This document shows, one piece after another, positions 32,869-44,052 of a stretch of 64,000 nucleotides of DNA (position 1 is its first letter; every line of letters begins with the position of its first letter). This DNA comes from Gracilaria domingensis. Lineage: Eukaryota > Rhodophyta > Florideophyceae > Gracilariales > Gracilariaceae. The stretch lies in the NCBI GenBank assembly GCA_022539475.1, contig VCMS01000010.1, positions 124,001-188,000 on the forward strand. The letters are read 5' to 3'. A program made the position numbers and the translations under genes. The notes beneath the pieces are model-generated. The model saw nothing but the letters and a program-made list of their open reading frames with translations, did no database searches and was not told the DNA's origin.

Positions 32869-34160
32869 CTCTGTCGCACCGAAGTTGCATTTGCGTGGTC
32901 TGATATAGAGCTTATGCTTCCTAAGAATCTGTGCTCTTCTAGGTTCTGACTGTAAATGAGAATATCATCTAAGTACAAAACCATGCATTCTCCATGCAAC
33001 TCGCGAAGGACGTGTGATAATAAGCGAGAGAATGCTGCCGGAGCATTCGTCAATTCAAAGCACAAAACCCTCCATTCAAATGATCCACATCGGGTGCGTA
33101 TAACTGTCTTATGACAGTCTTCTTTTCTAAGCCTCATCTGGTGGTAGCCCCAGATCAAATCAATTTGTGAAAATATCTGGGCTCCTCCTACCTGATCAAT
33201 TGTTTTGTTGATCAACGGAATAGGGCTGGCATCTAGAATGGTTATCTTATTCAGTGCCCTGTAGTCACAAACCATTCGAAGTTCACCATTCTTCTTGTTA
33301 ATGAAGAAAACTGGTGCCCCATAGGGTGTTGAAGATGGTCGAAGGAGCCCTTTTCCTAAATACTTCTGTAGCTGACGCTTCAATTTCTGTAGTTCGTGAG
33401 GTGAAAGTCTAATAACAGGTCGGGCAGGAGGTTTTGAACTAAGTATGAGATTGATTTCGAATTCCATTCTGCATGGCGGAGGTAACTCATCTGGCAATTC
33501 CTCTCTAAAAATTTCTTTAAACTCTGTTAGCACATTACGAAGTTCAGGTGCGCACTTTGTCTCTAAAAGTATTGACTTTTGTTCCTTCGTTATTTTGACG
33601 GCGAACAGTTCGAAATCTCCTTTCTTGATCGTTTTACACATCTTCTTCAGTGATATTTGTTTGAAACAAGTATCGTTTGTAATCGCCCTCCGTTGTTCTC
33701 TAGGTTTTATCGTCACAATAGTTCCATTATCTCGTTTGATCCTGATGAGGTTTGCCTTCCAATCAATGGAAGGGTTGTGTTCCTGAAGCCACGGTCTTCC
33801 CAATGTGAGAAGCGGAACACCAATCTCTTCCTTCATATTGATGACGAAAATTTGTTCCTGACTTAAGAATCCGTTCATGTTCAACATTGCAGTTGTTTTG
33901 CCTAGCACTGTTGTTTTTGATGAATTCCCAAGTTCTACGTCAACCCCTGTGACTTCTTTTAAAACCAAATTCAGTCTCTTGGCGTTCCCAAGAGACATAA
34001 AGTTGTGTGACGCATATGAATCCACAACTGTCTTCACTGGACGTCCTGATAGTGTACCATCATACATCCAGTTATCTTCCTCTGCAAAATACAATGCAGA
34101 GAGGAAAGGCAACTCCTTTTCAGATTTTCCTTCTGGAGCCGCACTGGTGTGCGGCGTCAC
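32808..34160 (-). pseudogene. gypsy 1 protease and reverse transcriptase
   Basis: It starts without an ATG; the frame opens at the end of gag with GTG, as expected for a frame shared with or shifted from gag. The protease region is KTVVDSYASHNF, where the catalytic D-S-G reads D-S-Y, which probably abolishes activity. RT blocks: RPSSTPYGAPVFFINKKNG, RMVCDYRALNKITI, SQIDLIWGYHQ (first Asp), FELTNAPAAF and MVLYLDDILIYS (YLDD intact, about 32960). After NLEEHRF the frame runs into a short deletion relative to related elements, and the product would end aberrantly. Confidence 0.82.
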
Positions 34161-35130
34161 TCGTTTTTTGAGTGAATGGCGGCCCTGTTGTCATTCTTCT
34201 CATTTCTGCATGAGTGCTTCGGGTCGCTCCATTCTTTCTTTCCGCACTGAAAACACCTATCATTTTTTCTGTACAAGAAAGCTTCTCCTCGCTTCATTGG
34301 ACTCCAGCGAATGGCATCATTATCCTTTGTAATTTCTCTGTTGTTCTTAGACGATTTACCACTCTTTGAGCCATTTCCAGCCTTGATGTTCTTCTTTGAT
34401 CCTGGCAAATCTTTCTGTGAGTTGTTCTGTAACTCACCTGCTAGTTTGAAAGAAAGCTCCAGTGTTCTCGCGTAATAATACCTTAGTTGCATAGAAGAAT
34501 TACCTACGCGATCAACTGGATGCGAGGTTGGAAACTTTTCTGTGAATTTTCCTTTGTATATCTTCGGCAGGCTGTTGAAAAAATAGATGTATGCTTCATT
34601 ATTACATGTGCCATACAACATGATTAAATCTTCAAATCGAGCAATGTGGTCATCCATAGACCCATTCTCCTTTAAACGCAAGTCCATAAGCTTGACTCTG
34701 GCTGTTGCCAATTCATTTGCTGGGAAAAATTCTGCAATCATGACTTTCTCCAATTCTTCCAGAGTAGAGAGCTTATTGTTTTCTCTCTCAAGACGCAACA
34801 TCCATGAGGCAGCTCTATCCTGAAAATGACACTCGGCTAAGTCAAGCATCTTTTGTTCAGAATAATTGTAAAGCTTGCCGTACTTCTTGATAGAATAGAA
34901 AAAACTATTCACCTTTTCCGTGGTTCTGTCTGATGCTTTTTCAGTAAACGCAGCTACTGGCGGAGCTTTAATTGAGTTCGACGGAACAGACGCCTGTCTG
35001 TGGTTACTTTGCTGCAATTGTGACTGTAGTGTCTGAATAGTAAGACTCTGCGTTTTGACTGTGTCTCGTAGAGCTTGGAGCTCGTAGGTCAAATTTTGTA
35101 GCTGGGATGCCTCATTCACGCTACCATCAT
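34157..35130 (-). pseudogene. gypsy 1 gag, main part (5' end displaced to 46914)
   Basis: Gag codons run from the nested insertion point at 35130 to the stop at 34157. There is a coiled-coil-like N-terminal stretch, a retrotransposon gag core with AASWMLRLE and RVKLMDLRLKENGSMDDHIARF, a basic Lys/Ser region, and a zinc knuckle CFQCGKK with downstream HSC. The open frame continues to 35293, but that extension is antisense LTR sequence of gypsy 2. The true start, MVCSSRNQCVPQ, lies at 46914-46873 on the other side of the insertion. The two pieces are in frame when the insertion and its duplicated target are discounted. Confidence 0.82.
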
Positions 35131-36079
35131 TGTAGACCAAACGCGGAAACGCTGTATCAGCGAAGTTGATACTCATAACTCGTGCACCGAGGTTTGATCC
35201 TGGAAAAGGAAAGTATGAAACGTGACCCAAAACTGGGGTATTTTGAGGTGGTTGGATGTCGGAATGTCCGCTGGCCTGGCCATGGTGTGGCACGTGGTCT
35301 TGAGTGGTCGTGGGTACACGTGATCTGATTTGGGTCTATTCACAGAGGAATTGTTTCGACAGTCGAATTATTTACTGGCCGCTGACCCGGGCTGGTCACG
35401 TACACCACGTGTGTGGCTTTGCACAAGCGTGCACTAGATTATTTAATTTAGTTTACCTCATTTACCGGTTACGGTATAAGGGGTGACCTCGCAGTCACCT
35501 CCACCTTCAATAAAGGGTAACCGGGTTCGGCTCTGGACTAATTTTGCCTGCGCGAAGTGCAACACTCCTCCCGGAGAGTCACCGCGTACGGTACGTTCTA
35601 GCTCCATCCCTCGGGATCTTTCAGGCAGTTCTGATCATTTGTGGCCATTGCCCTCGGGCTAATTCCGTCTTCGGACACCTTAGATCAAGCAGATACCTGC
35701 TTACCCACAAATGGTAGAACTATCAACTCTGTATAGAGATCTTTGCCACGTGGGCTGAATACACGTCTCCGTCACCCGCCGCCGGGTCTGTTGCCGCTTT
35801 CCGCACGGCACGCCGGGGGTTTCCTCTGGGTTTTCCCTCTTTTTCCCTTTTTGCCTAGGGTTTCCACTGCCCGCTGGTGCGACCCATCACTGTGGTCTCC
35901 GTTTCCGGATCTTTACCTAGCCTGTTCCTCGTCAACCTCCGAGGTATATCCCGAGGCACGGGCGGTCTTACACCCGCCATTTTTCGTGCACGGAGGGCTC
36001 TTTCCCTGAGTCTACCTCCCCTAGGGAGCAAGGACTCGAACGCCTTGAGTGTCTCTCCCGTCCCCCGGTTTGCAATACA
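35131..36079 (+). repeat. Left LTR of gypsy 2
   Basis: It runs from TGTAGACCAAACGC to TTTGCAATACA. TATAAG at 35475-35480 and AATAAA at 35509-35514 are a plausible promoter TATA box and polyadenylation signal. Short open frames inside the LTR have no meaning of their own. Confidence 0.9.
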
Positions 36080-36081
36080 AG

Positions 36082-36094
36082 TGGTCTCCCGACC
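36082..36094 (+). other. Primer binding site of gypsy 2
   Basis: TGGTCTCCCGACC starts two bases after the left LTR, as expected for a site complementary to a tRNA 3' end ending in GGGAGACCA. I cannot name the tRNA. Confidence 0.6.
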
Positions 36095-36259
36095 TAGAAC
36101 GGGTTTTGAATTGATCTTTGTAAGGAATCTCAGTGGTGAGAACACACTGGCTGGTCAGTGAGAGCTCCAGTTGTGTTGATTGGTTGTTTACTCTTTGGAG
36201 TATCGAGATCTCTCGTTGTGCATTTGACCTTACCATTGTTCGGTACACCGTGATCCGGT

Positions 36260-37609
36260 ATGGTGTCACCTCCGCCGAACTCTCGGAACGGGTTGCCCAG
36301 AGATGCTGGGGTGCCTCCGCCTAGGCCTCCGCATTCTCGCGCTTCCGTACCCACAAGGTCACCTGACAATGAACTGGTCCCCGAACCCCGGAGAGATTCT
36401 TCAGTCACGTCGGGACCTATGGCCGCTTCTACGGCGAAAGCTCCGCCCATTACGGGTACTCCGGTGACGAAGAGACCAGACGATGTGGTTGAAACCCCTG
36501 GATACTCATACCTCGAGGCTCAACTGCGTGTCAGTCAGCTCGCACAAAACTCGTTGTTCGAGGATCTGCAGCTCAGAAAGGAGCTTGATGAAGCCAAATT
36601 CAGAGATGCCTCTAATGACATTCGTGTCTTACGTCAAGACGTGAATTCCATTTCGGAAAGTCTGGGTGTCCCAGCTGCCTTTGTTGAAGCTTATCAATTC
36701 TTCATTCGGGAGTTACGAACGGAGGTTGACCGTCTAACGGTTCGTTTGTCCACTTTGAAAGAGATCCTTCGGATCGATAAAGCGAACGGTACGCGACAGG
36801 CCGAAGGCGGAGGCTCGAAGCGCTCGACTCACCGGTCCCCGGTTCGCCGGAATCGGAAGTCTAAAAAGGAGCGCCGTTATGACTCAGATTCGTCTAGTTC
36901 TAATTCTAGTGTTCGCTCGGCGAAATCGTCCGCTTCCAGCTCGTCGGGAAGCGAGGAGGGCCGTAACCGGCATCGAGGTCGATCTTGTGGAACGAAGTCG
37001 AAAGCGACATACGCCACTCAAGGAGTGATTTGCTCCCGCGAAAAGGGCAGACGTCACTTGGGACTCAAGGAGTTGGAACCAACGAATCTCCTCTACAGGA
37101 AGCAATTATCGTATCGGTATTATCGATTGGACCACTCGTCGTCTGACCGTGATTCACGGAGCGCCGGCAAGGTGAGAGACCATATTAAGCGACTCAACAT
37201 CGTGTTCACGAAAAAATTCTGTGGCGAAGACGCAATCATAGTTCTCGATTTCCTTGCCTGCTTTGTGCAGGAAGCCGATGTACTCGGTATGAACGAGGCT
37301 CAAGCGTTTCTCGCTCTATCCTACTTTCTTACATGGATGGGCGAAGACCAGTTCAACTCGGTGCGAGGTTCATCTTGTGCGTCCGAGGGGGGTGTTTTAT
37401 GCTTGCCGGAAGCGGTCCAGTACCTCCTCAGGTCGTATGCAACGGGTAACGCGATTCACAACGCGACTATCGCTCTACGAGACACGAAACAGAAGCCTGA
37501 AGAAACAGAAACGGCTTTTTCAACCGGTTTGAATAAAGCGTTTCATCGCTGTGGTAACATTTATTCCGCTCAGGAAAGATGCACGATGTTCGTGAATGAT
37601 TGGATCTGA
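36260..37609 (+). CDS. gypsy 2 gag, N-terminal part
   Basis: 449 codons from ATG 36260. The N-terminus is Pro/Ser-rich. A likely coiled coil (about residues 85-175, ELDEAKFRDASNDIRVLRQD) precedes a strongly basic and Ser-rich stretch with an RS-like run (about 185-235). The C-terminal third, with AFLALSYFLTWMGEDQF and AFSTGLNKAFHRCG, resembles a capsid-type gag core. It stops at 37607-37609, and the next frame (37600-38127) continues with LTIRTLVARYPELKRGLTYLELVQ. The natural gag was therefore probably longer and has a frameshift here, or uses frameshifting. It lies directly downstream of the LTR and primer site. Confidence 0.6.
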   Translation: MVSPPPNSRNGLPRDAGVPPPRPPHSRASVPTRSPDNELVPEPRRDSSVTSGPMAASTAKAPPITGTPVTKRPDDVVETPGYSYLEAQLRVSQLAQNSLFEDLQLRKELDEAKFRDASNDIRVLRQDVNSISESLGVPAAFVEAYQFFIRELRTEVDRLTVRLSTLKEILRIDKANGTRQAEGGGSKRSTHRSPVRRNRKSKKERRYDSDSSSSNSSVRSAKSSASSSSGSEEGRNRHRGRSCGTKSKATYATQGVICSREKGRRHLGLKELEPTNLLYRKQLSYRYYRLDHSSSDRDSRSAGKVRDHIKRLNIVFTKKFCGEDAIIVLDFLACFVQEADVLGMNEAQAFLALSYFLTWMGEDQFNSVRGSSCASEGGVLCLPEAVQYLLRSYATGNAIHNATIALRDTKQKPEETETAFSTGLNKAFHRCGNIYSAQERCTMFVNDWI

Positions 37610-38127
37610 CGATCAGAACCCTGGTGGCGCGATATCCCGAACTGAAGCGAGGGTTAACCTATCTGGAATTGGTCCAGTATGCCCATTCGGAAGGCGATGC
37701 TCTTCGAGCGCGCCGTCCGGCGAAACCCCGCCGCTCAAGGGTTCTACTCGTCAATGAGTCGTCTCACTCACATTCCCTTCATCATGGAAACTCCGTAAAC
37801 CCGGATAAGGATAACGTGCACCTCATTGCAAGTATTCCCGATTCGTACGGGTCCTCAGATCTACCGTCGACCTCGACTCCAACCTCGCAAGGTGACCCAG
37901 CACTTTACGTGGGAGGAACGAGGGTGCCAGCAGCACCACTCGCTTATGGGTCAAGTGGATCCCGAAATTCCCGTCTGGGATGGATTGATACGAGACGGCA
38001 ACGTCGGACAGACGGTAATCGATATATCGATAAGTCGACAACGACCATCTGTCATCTATGTTACCAACACGATTCCCAACCTGGACAGGGACCGCCGCTA
38101 CCCGCTCACCAAGCCCAGAAAAACTGA
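37600..38127 (+). pseudogene. gypsy 2 gag C-terminal part
   Basis: About 175 codons in a different frame from the preceding gag. They overlap it by 10 bases and appear to continue it (RYPELKRGLTYLELVQYAH). Near the end CHLCYQHD looks like a damaged zinc knuckle: the first Cys pair is there, but the His/Cys pair is not in register. It overlaps the start of the protease frame. Decay or programmed frameshifting cannot be separated by eye. Confidence 0.5.
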
Positions 38128-38897
38128 TCTTGGGAGTTTCCCCTACGGGAGGTGCGTCTCCTGAGTTGAAGTTGGAGACGCCCGAGGCGCCGCCGCTTGG
38201 CTCCCCGGCCCAATTCCTTAGCAGGATAATCCTCACGAGGAAGATGGCTCAGACCGAAGTGGACTCAGAACCATTGATGGTTCTACGGCGCCCGTGGGTG
38301 CGGTCCCACAATTTCCGTACTCCGGATAGAGTCCTTGTGATGGCTAAGAGGAACTATAAGGTTTATGCCGACCTCGGCCTATCACACCAGTTTATGGTTC
38401 GACAACTGTGTGTTCTAGACACAGGCAGTGCGCCGAACTTAATTCACTCTTCGTTAGTGCCCCCGGCACTTCGGCAATTTGTCCGTTACGGTCCAAGATT
38501 GGATATCACCGACGTGAACAATCGCCCGTTGCGTACGTCCGGTTTTATAACTCTCACTGTGAGATTGGGCACCTACGCGGTGAAACCTGAATTCTTTGTT
38601 TGCGACTCTCTCGCAGCACCGGTTATTCTCGGTCGTGATTTTTGTGACGGCTTTGTTGAGGCGATACGCCCCAGGGCGAAGACGGTGAAATTAGAAGATG
38701 AAAGCACTATTCCGATAGTCCGGAAGCCGCTAAAACGCACAATCCGGAAGCGTGTACCATTACCTGTGGCTCAGGAAGTTCCAAACATGGATCCTAAATC
38801 TACGAAGCTTCGCGTCGCGAAATCAATTGCCATTCAACCGGAATCGCAGGTTTGGGTGCAGTGTACATCCAAGCAACATGGAATTCATTTGGTTTAA
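38058..38897 (+). pseudogene. gypsy 2 protease
   Basis: The aspartic protease active site CVLDTGSAPNLIHSSLV (D-T-G, about 38420) and the later AAPVILGRDF (about 38620) are both intact. Downstream, RKRVPLPVAQEV and SIAIQPESQVWVQC form the linker toward RT. The frame ends at TAA 38895-38897 and continues in the same frame after further stops to the RT block at 39078. It is part of one decayed pol frame. Confidence 0.72.
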
Positions 38898-39077
38898 CCA
38901 TCGTCATCTTTTTACGATCAGCGACAACTCGCTTAGGCGAATGGCGTTGTTCCTATCGAGCCCGATAAACCCTTTAAGGTACTTGTCGCTAACTTTGGCA
39001 AATCCACTCAGTGGCTCGTCAAACATCAAGTACTGGACTCAGTCCTCCCATATCCAAAGGCGCTCGTACAAACGAGA

Positions 39078-40043
39078 ATGCCCATGTCCGAGGTTCTCGG
39101 TGTACCTGACCCTAAGGAGGGGGAGAGAGAAATGGGAACTTCCGCCTCGTCGGATGATGCTGTAACCGCCGATGTGCACATGGTTAATTCGGGTCACGAA
39201 CAAACGATCACCTCGGTTAAGAAAGCGCTACCGCCTGGTACAGACCAGATAGATCCTGCCGAGGAGTTAGAGAAGCTGAATCTGGATTACGTCCCAGCGT
39301 CTCATCGAGAGAAGTTAAGGGATATGCTCCGGGACTTTACTCCCATATGGGATGGTTCTCTTGGAATGATTGGAATTACGGAACAACGTATTGATCTGCT
39401 CCCAGATACTCGACCTATTTCGCAACACCCTTATCGGGCCGGCCCGAAGGCTCGGGAAGAGGAGAAATCTCAAGTCGAGAAAATGTTACGTGCTGACGTA
39501 ATTGAGCCCGCTCAGTCACCATGGGCATCGCTCGTTGTACTTGTTCCGAAATCGGATGGATCGTGGCGATTTTGTATCGATTACATGCGAGTCAACGCCG
39601 TTACCGTCAAAGACGTATATCCGATACCCCGTATGGATGATTACATCGACTCGCTTGGGAGCGCAAGAGTGTTTACAGCCCTCGATGCCAATTGGGGTTA
39701 CTGGCAGGTTCCAATCAGGAAGGAAGACCGCGAAAAAACCGCGTTTGTATGCCATCAAGGCTTATACCGCTTTAAACGGATGCCTTTCGGACTGACGAAT
39801 GCTCCCGCTACGTTTCAGCGTGCAATTTACATTCTGTTAGCCAGATTCAAGTGGAAAACTTGCTTGGTATACTTGGACAATATCGTCGTGTTTTCCAGCA
39901 ACCTGGAGGATCATATCGCCCATGTGAGGGAAGTAATACAGGTTTTGCAGGACGCAGGTGTTACCCTGAAACTCAAGAAATGTGAGTTCTGTTCCGACTT
40001 AGTGAAATATTTTGGTCATATTATCCGGCCCGGACAGCTCTAG
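39078..40043 (+). pseudogene. gypsy 2 reverse transcriptase
   Basis: RT blocks in order: LPDTRPISQHPYRAGPKARE, SPWASLVVLVPKSDGSWRFC, DYMRVNAVTVKDVYPIPRMD, FTALDANWGYWQV (first Asp), GLTNAPATFQRAI and CLVYLDNIVVFSSNLEDH. The catalytic YLDD reads YLDN, so the second active-site Asp is replaced by Asn. The frame stops at TAG 40041-40043 after KYFGHIIRPGQL and continues in frame with IDEVRVKSLKD and TELRTFLGLCNVYRRFVPN. A TAA at 40201-40203 follows before RNase H. Together these rule out activity of this copy. Confidence 0.82.
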
Positions 40044-40203
40044 ATCGACGAGGTACGAGTGAAGTCGTTAAAGGACACGAAACATCCGACGACTCAAACG
40101 GAACTCCGCACATTTCTCGGACTGTGTAACGTGTACCGTCGCTTCGTGCCGAACTTTGCTGACACCGCAGCCCCCCTCAACACGCTCCTTCGAAAAGGAT
40201 AAC

Positions 40204-40964
40204 CAGTCAAACTGGAACGCTTTGGCGATGCGGAAGCATCTGCCTTTTCGTCGCTAGTCGACGCTGTTACGTCTCCGCCTATCTTGGCACTACCCACTCC
40301 TGGGCTTTCTTATGAAGTGGATACTGATTCCAGTAAGTACCAATTTGGTTGTGCATTGTTTCAAGTCTCGGAAGAAGGCGAGCGCCGTCCAATCGGATAC
40401 TGGTCTAGTTCTCTGAACGTGCACGAACGCAACTACTCAGTCTCTGAGAAAGAGTGTCTCGCCGTTGTCTGGGCGTTAACCACGCTAAGACCCTATCTCA
40501 TGGGGACCCATTTTTGGGTGCATACCGACCATTCGGCCCTCCGGTGGCTCATGGAGATCTCCGAGCCCTGGGGTCGTCTTATGAGGTGGCGCCTCCGCCT
40601 ATCGGAATTTGATTTCGATGTCAGGTACAAGAAGGGAACTCTGATCTTACAGGCCGACGCACTCTCGCGTCTGCGAACTTCTCCTGAAACAGAGTCAGTC
40701 ATCGACGATGAAATAGCATGCTTCATGATGAAAGACCTGGAACAGGAGACCGAGATTTCGGAAGACGTTTGCGACCATATACTCGCCGCAGAACCGGCTG
40801 AACCACCACCTGGTTCATTTGAGCCAATTAGGGCTGAAGAACTGATACGTGAACAACACGAGAATCCTTTCTGTACGCAGATAAGGGCCCGCCTCAACGG
40901 GGGTCTTAAACTACCCTTTGTTACCAATGATCAAGGGTTCCTTGTCAGGATTGTCGAAAAATGA
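40204..40964 (+). pseudogene. gypsy 2 RNase H
   Basis: RNase H domain of the same pol frame: DTDSSKYQFGCALFQ (Asp), SVSEKECLAVVWAL (Glu), HTDHSALRWLME (Asp) and LQADALSRLRTS (Asp). All four catalytic residues are present. The usable frame opens after the stop at 40201-40203 with no ATG. It ends at TGA 40962-40964, and integrase follows in the same frame after another stop near 40999. Confidence 0.78.
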
Positions 40965-41021
40965 CCTGGAATTGTCGTTCCTCACTCCTTACAACTGAGA
41001 GTCCTCCACATCTAGCACTAT

Positions 41022-41888
41022 GTGAAGGTAGGAGCTCACCCTGATGGCAGGAAGTTGTACTTAACCCTCCGTAGGGATTTCTATTGGCCTGCTATGGCTT
41101 TCGACTGCTATGCAGTACGCCGCTCGTGCACGGAATACGCAAACAATAACGCCAAACTACGACGAGTTTCAAAGAAACTGACGCTGTTCCCAGCTTCCGC
41201 TCCTCTAGAGTTTGTCGCTATCGACCTTCTTGGTGAACTAATTCGGACTGCTCGAGGTAACCGATATCTCCCGGTTATCACCGACAGGTTTTCGAAACTG
41301 GTACGAACTGTTCCGTTGAAACGGATTACTGCGGCCGCGGTCGCTGAAGCGTTTGTAACGCATTGGGTCCTTTTTTACGGACCTCCCGTTCATCTGTTAT
41401 CAGACAATGGCTCGCAATTTGCTGCGAAGTTCTTTCAGGACGTTTGTCGCATCTTGGATATCAAGAATTTGTTTACTACAATCTATCATCCCCAGTGTAA
41501 TGGGCAGGTAGAACGATTTAATCGTACTATGCTTAACGCATTAAGATCCTACGTAGCGGATCACCCAAAGGATTGGGACCTGTACACTGACGCAATTACA
41601 TATGCGTATAGTACCCAGGTACATCGGGTTACGTCGTTATCGCCGTTTGAGCTCGTCCTGTCTAGAATACCGCCTCCGGTATCCATTGAAGTTCAACAGA
41701 CGTTGTCGTTTACTCCGTCACCACGGACGTACAGGGACACCTGGAAAAACTGGTTAAAGAACATTGTACCGGTTGCCCGGAAAGCCATGGAGAAGGCTCA
41801 ACTTGCTTTCAAGAAGAATTTTGATCGCCGACTCCTCGGTAAGCCGCCTGTGGTCAAGGCTAACGACTTCGTTTTCGTCCGTAAATAA
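41022..41888 (+). pseudogene. gypsy 2 integrase
   Basis: The zinc-binding part is damaged: the region of HPDGRKLYLTLRRDFYWPAM is recognisable, but the usual CxxC is reduced to a single Cys in RRSCTEY. The catalytic core is intact: VAIDLLGELI (Asp), LLSDNGSQFAAKF (Asp) and GQVERFNRTMLNALR (Glu). Then come WDLYTDAITYAYST and LSPFELVLSR. It stops at two adjacent TAA codons (41886 onward), and the frame resumes with SIADGTYRVISVAPDTV, the GPY/F-like C-terminal part, to about 42075. Confidence 0.8.
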
Positions 41889-42075
41889 TATTATAATCCT
41901 GAGAAGGAACGTCGACATAAGCTGCCCTCCATCGCGGATGGAACGTATCGTGTCATCTCCGTCGCGCCCGACACCGTCATTCTCGACATAGACGATCAGC
42001 ACGAAAGCATCTCGCGAGACCGCGTGGTTCTAGCTCCGCCTCCGGACGACGCACAACCTTCGGCTACCAGAACCT

Positions 42076-42837
42076 AATCAGGGAATCCTACGCTACAGGA
42101 CGAGCTGCAATCAGCAGACGCTCCGTCGCGCCCTGCAATTCTTCCGCACCCGGATCGAGGTTTATCGGATCTACCGAACATAGAGGACTCTGAACTCAGA
42201 GATTCATCTACTTTAAATTGGAATAACCCAAATATCTCTACACGAGTGTATACACGGGTTACCCGTCCCCTCCATCTCCTAATGGAGCCCGTACGGTCAC
42301 CTAAGGAGGGGGAGGGAAATGCAGCAACTGCAAACACTTTTGTTGACACCCCGGTGCCGTCCGGCTCTTCACGTCCTGGACCTCCTGCGCCAACTGCTAG
42401 CACAGTGACTCCTACTGGAGATTCGCGAAGTCTAGTTGCCAACGATGGCGAGGTCCGCAACGGAAACACAACCACTGCTGTGGAGACATGAAAAAGTGTT
42501 AACACTTGTTCCCGAGAAATTCAGGGACTCGCAGATACTGTACCCCAATCTGGGAAGCCGCACGTCCCGACGTCCCGCCATCGCGTTTTGAAGGAGAAAC
42601 GTAGTGTGAAAACAGTATCCGCCGATCCGGATCAACCGACTTACGCGGACAATTGACGCTGTGAAGCGAACCAGACTTGACCTGGGTTAACTCATGTGTG
42701 AGTGGGTTTGAGAGAGTGCCATTTCAATGGTTTCCCTTACAGAAATTGAAGTTTTTGTAAAGTAACACTCCGAGGAGTACGACCACGTCGCGTGGAGAGT
42801 TGGCGCTTGGTTTTGAGGTTGAGCCGCCGCCGCAAAT
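42076..42837 (+). other. gypsy 2 pol linker between integrase and chromodomain
   Basis: Low-complexity Pro/Ser/Thr-rich coding-like sequence in shifting frames. I see no domain. It probably encoded a flexible extension of pol before the chromodomain. CTAAGGAGGGGGAGGGAAATG at 42300 is purine-rich and could act as an internal polypurine tract. Confidence 0.35.
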
Positions 42838-43624
42838 GTGCGCGAGCGCATCTCCCCGATGTTTTGGGAAATAATCGTGTCAAACGCGCGCAGCGCGGGG
42901 ACACAGCAATGTGTGGTGATTCTTAATGAGTGGCTGTCAGCCGCATCCACGTGGACGGCCGGACACGGCGTACTGTCGTCAGATGTGCCAGATCGTGGCC
43001 CCCCCCAATGGGAAACGATGGCACATGGCCCGTGGCCGGGCGAACCGCCGCCCTGCATAGGGAGTGTGATTGGCATGTCTCTTCAGCAGAACGGTCACCA
43101 TGGTGAAGTCGAAAGACTCGTCAATCGGGAGCTCTACTACTCGATGGTCTCTCTAGCAAGGGCGGTCAACGTTCAACCGTTTTACTCGTTCCGTCGAGAG
43201 CTTTCAGGAGACCCTCTCACCTTGGGAAGAGAGCGCGTGATTCGCGAGTTACAGTATCGCCGCAACAGGCGACCCCCGCGAAGCTCGCACATAGAGGACG
43301 AACTCCACCGCGTGGAAGGCCTCTCCGAGGGAGCTCCTAAATCTCTATTAGGCCCCTCGAGGCTGCCTATTTCAATGGGAATGGCTCAACGGCCCACAAA
43401 GGCCCGCAGCCGGGAAGTGTATTCACAGGAATTTGTGATAGACCGCATAGTGCGCCATGTCGTGAACGACGGGGAAGTGCTTTATCAGGTCCGTTGGTAC
43501 GGATACGCTCCTGATCAGGATACTTGAGAACCAATTGAACACCTACCGCGGTCCAAGGTCATCGCCTATTATCGGCGCAAGCACTTAGCTTACCATCCAG
43601 ACTTGGATTCCGCCCAGATAGGCT
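42838..43624 (+). pseudogene. gypsy 2 C-terminal extension with chromodomain
   Basis: The open frame ends at 43527 and continues past one stop to about 43624. The C-terminal part reads YSQEFVIDRIVRHVVNDGE, LYQVRWYGYAPDQDT, a TGA in place of the expected Trp codon, then EPIEHLPRSKVIAYYRR. This is a classical chromodomain fold (aromatic cage, RWxGY, D-T-W-E-P), with a single TGG-to-TGA type change breaking it. In chromoviruses this module targets integration to heterochromatin. Upstream sequence of about 180 codons is not recognised. Confidence 0.78.
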
Positions 43625-44052
43625 GACCCCAAGGGTTCCTTGCCGGTGTCAACCGACTGGCCTGCTCGCCGGATGAATTGGTATCTGGCTAAAGATAGAA
43701 GAATCCCTATGGGAAGGAACCCCAAGGGATGAAGAAAAAGAAGTACTCCGGGTCACGGACGCCGAATTATTGGACTTAGCGAACTACCGTATTACGTTCC
43801 AACGCGAAATAACGCGTATATAATGTGAATGGATGCGAAGACGCACGGTTACTCAGGGAGGAGGAACTCTGGAAGAGGAGTAATCGGAATCGATGAGGAA
43901 GGAAGAACAAGGATACCGGAACCCGGCTAAGAAGCAAGAAGTTACTGACTTTCGGTTTATTCTATGACGAAGTTATACAACTAGTTTGGTTGTTGGCCAT
44001 CCAACGTTGCGTCGTCCGCACTCACTCAAACGAGGTCGTCCCACTCTTGGAC
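43625..44052. other. Spacer between pol and antisense gene in gypsy 2
   Basis: No open frame of note. It lies between the 3' end of pol and the 3' end of the antisense gene, so it may contain the two convergent termination signals. Confidence 0.4.

Noticed and set aside
35131-35293. First 54 codons of the apparent gypsy 1 gag frame
   Set aside because: They are antisense sequence of the gypsy 2 left LTR. The same peptide start recurs at 46086 in the right LTR. The true gag start is at 46914.
35304-36161. Several open frames inside the gypsy 2 LTRs, repeated at 46097-47020
   Set aside because: They are within LTR sequence, differ in their ends between copies, and have no domain.
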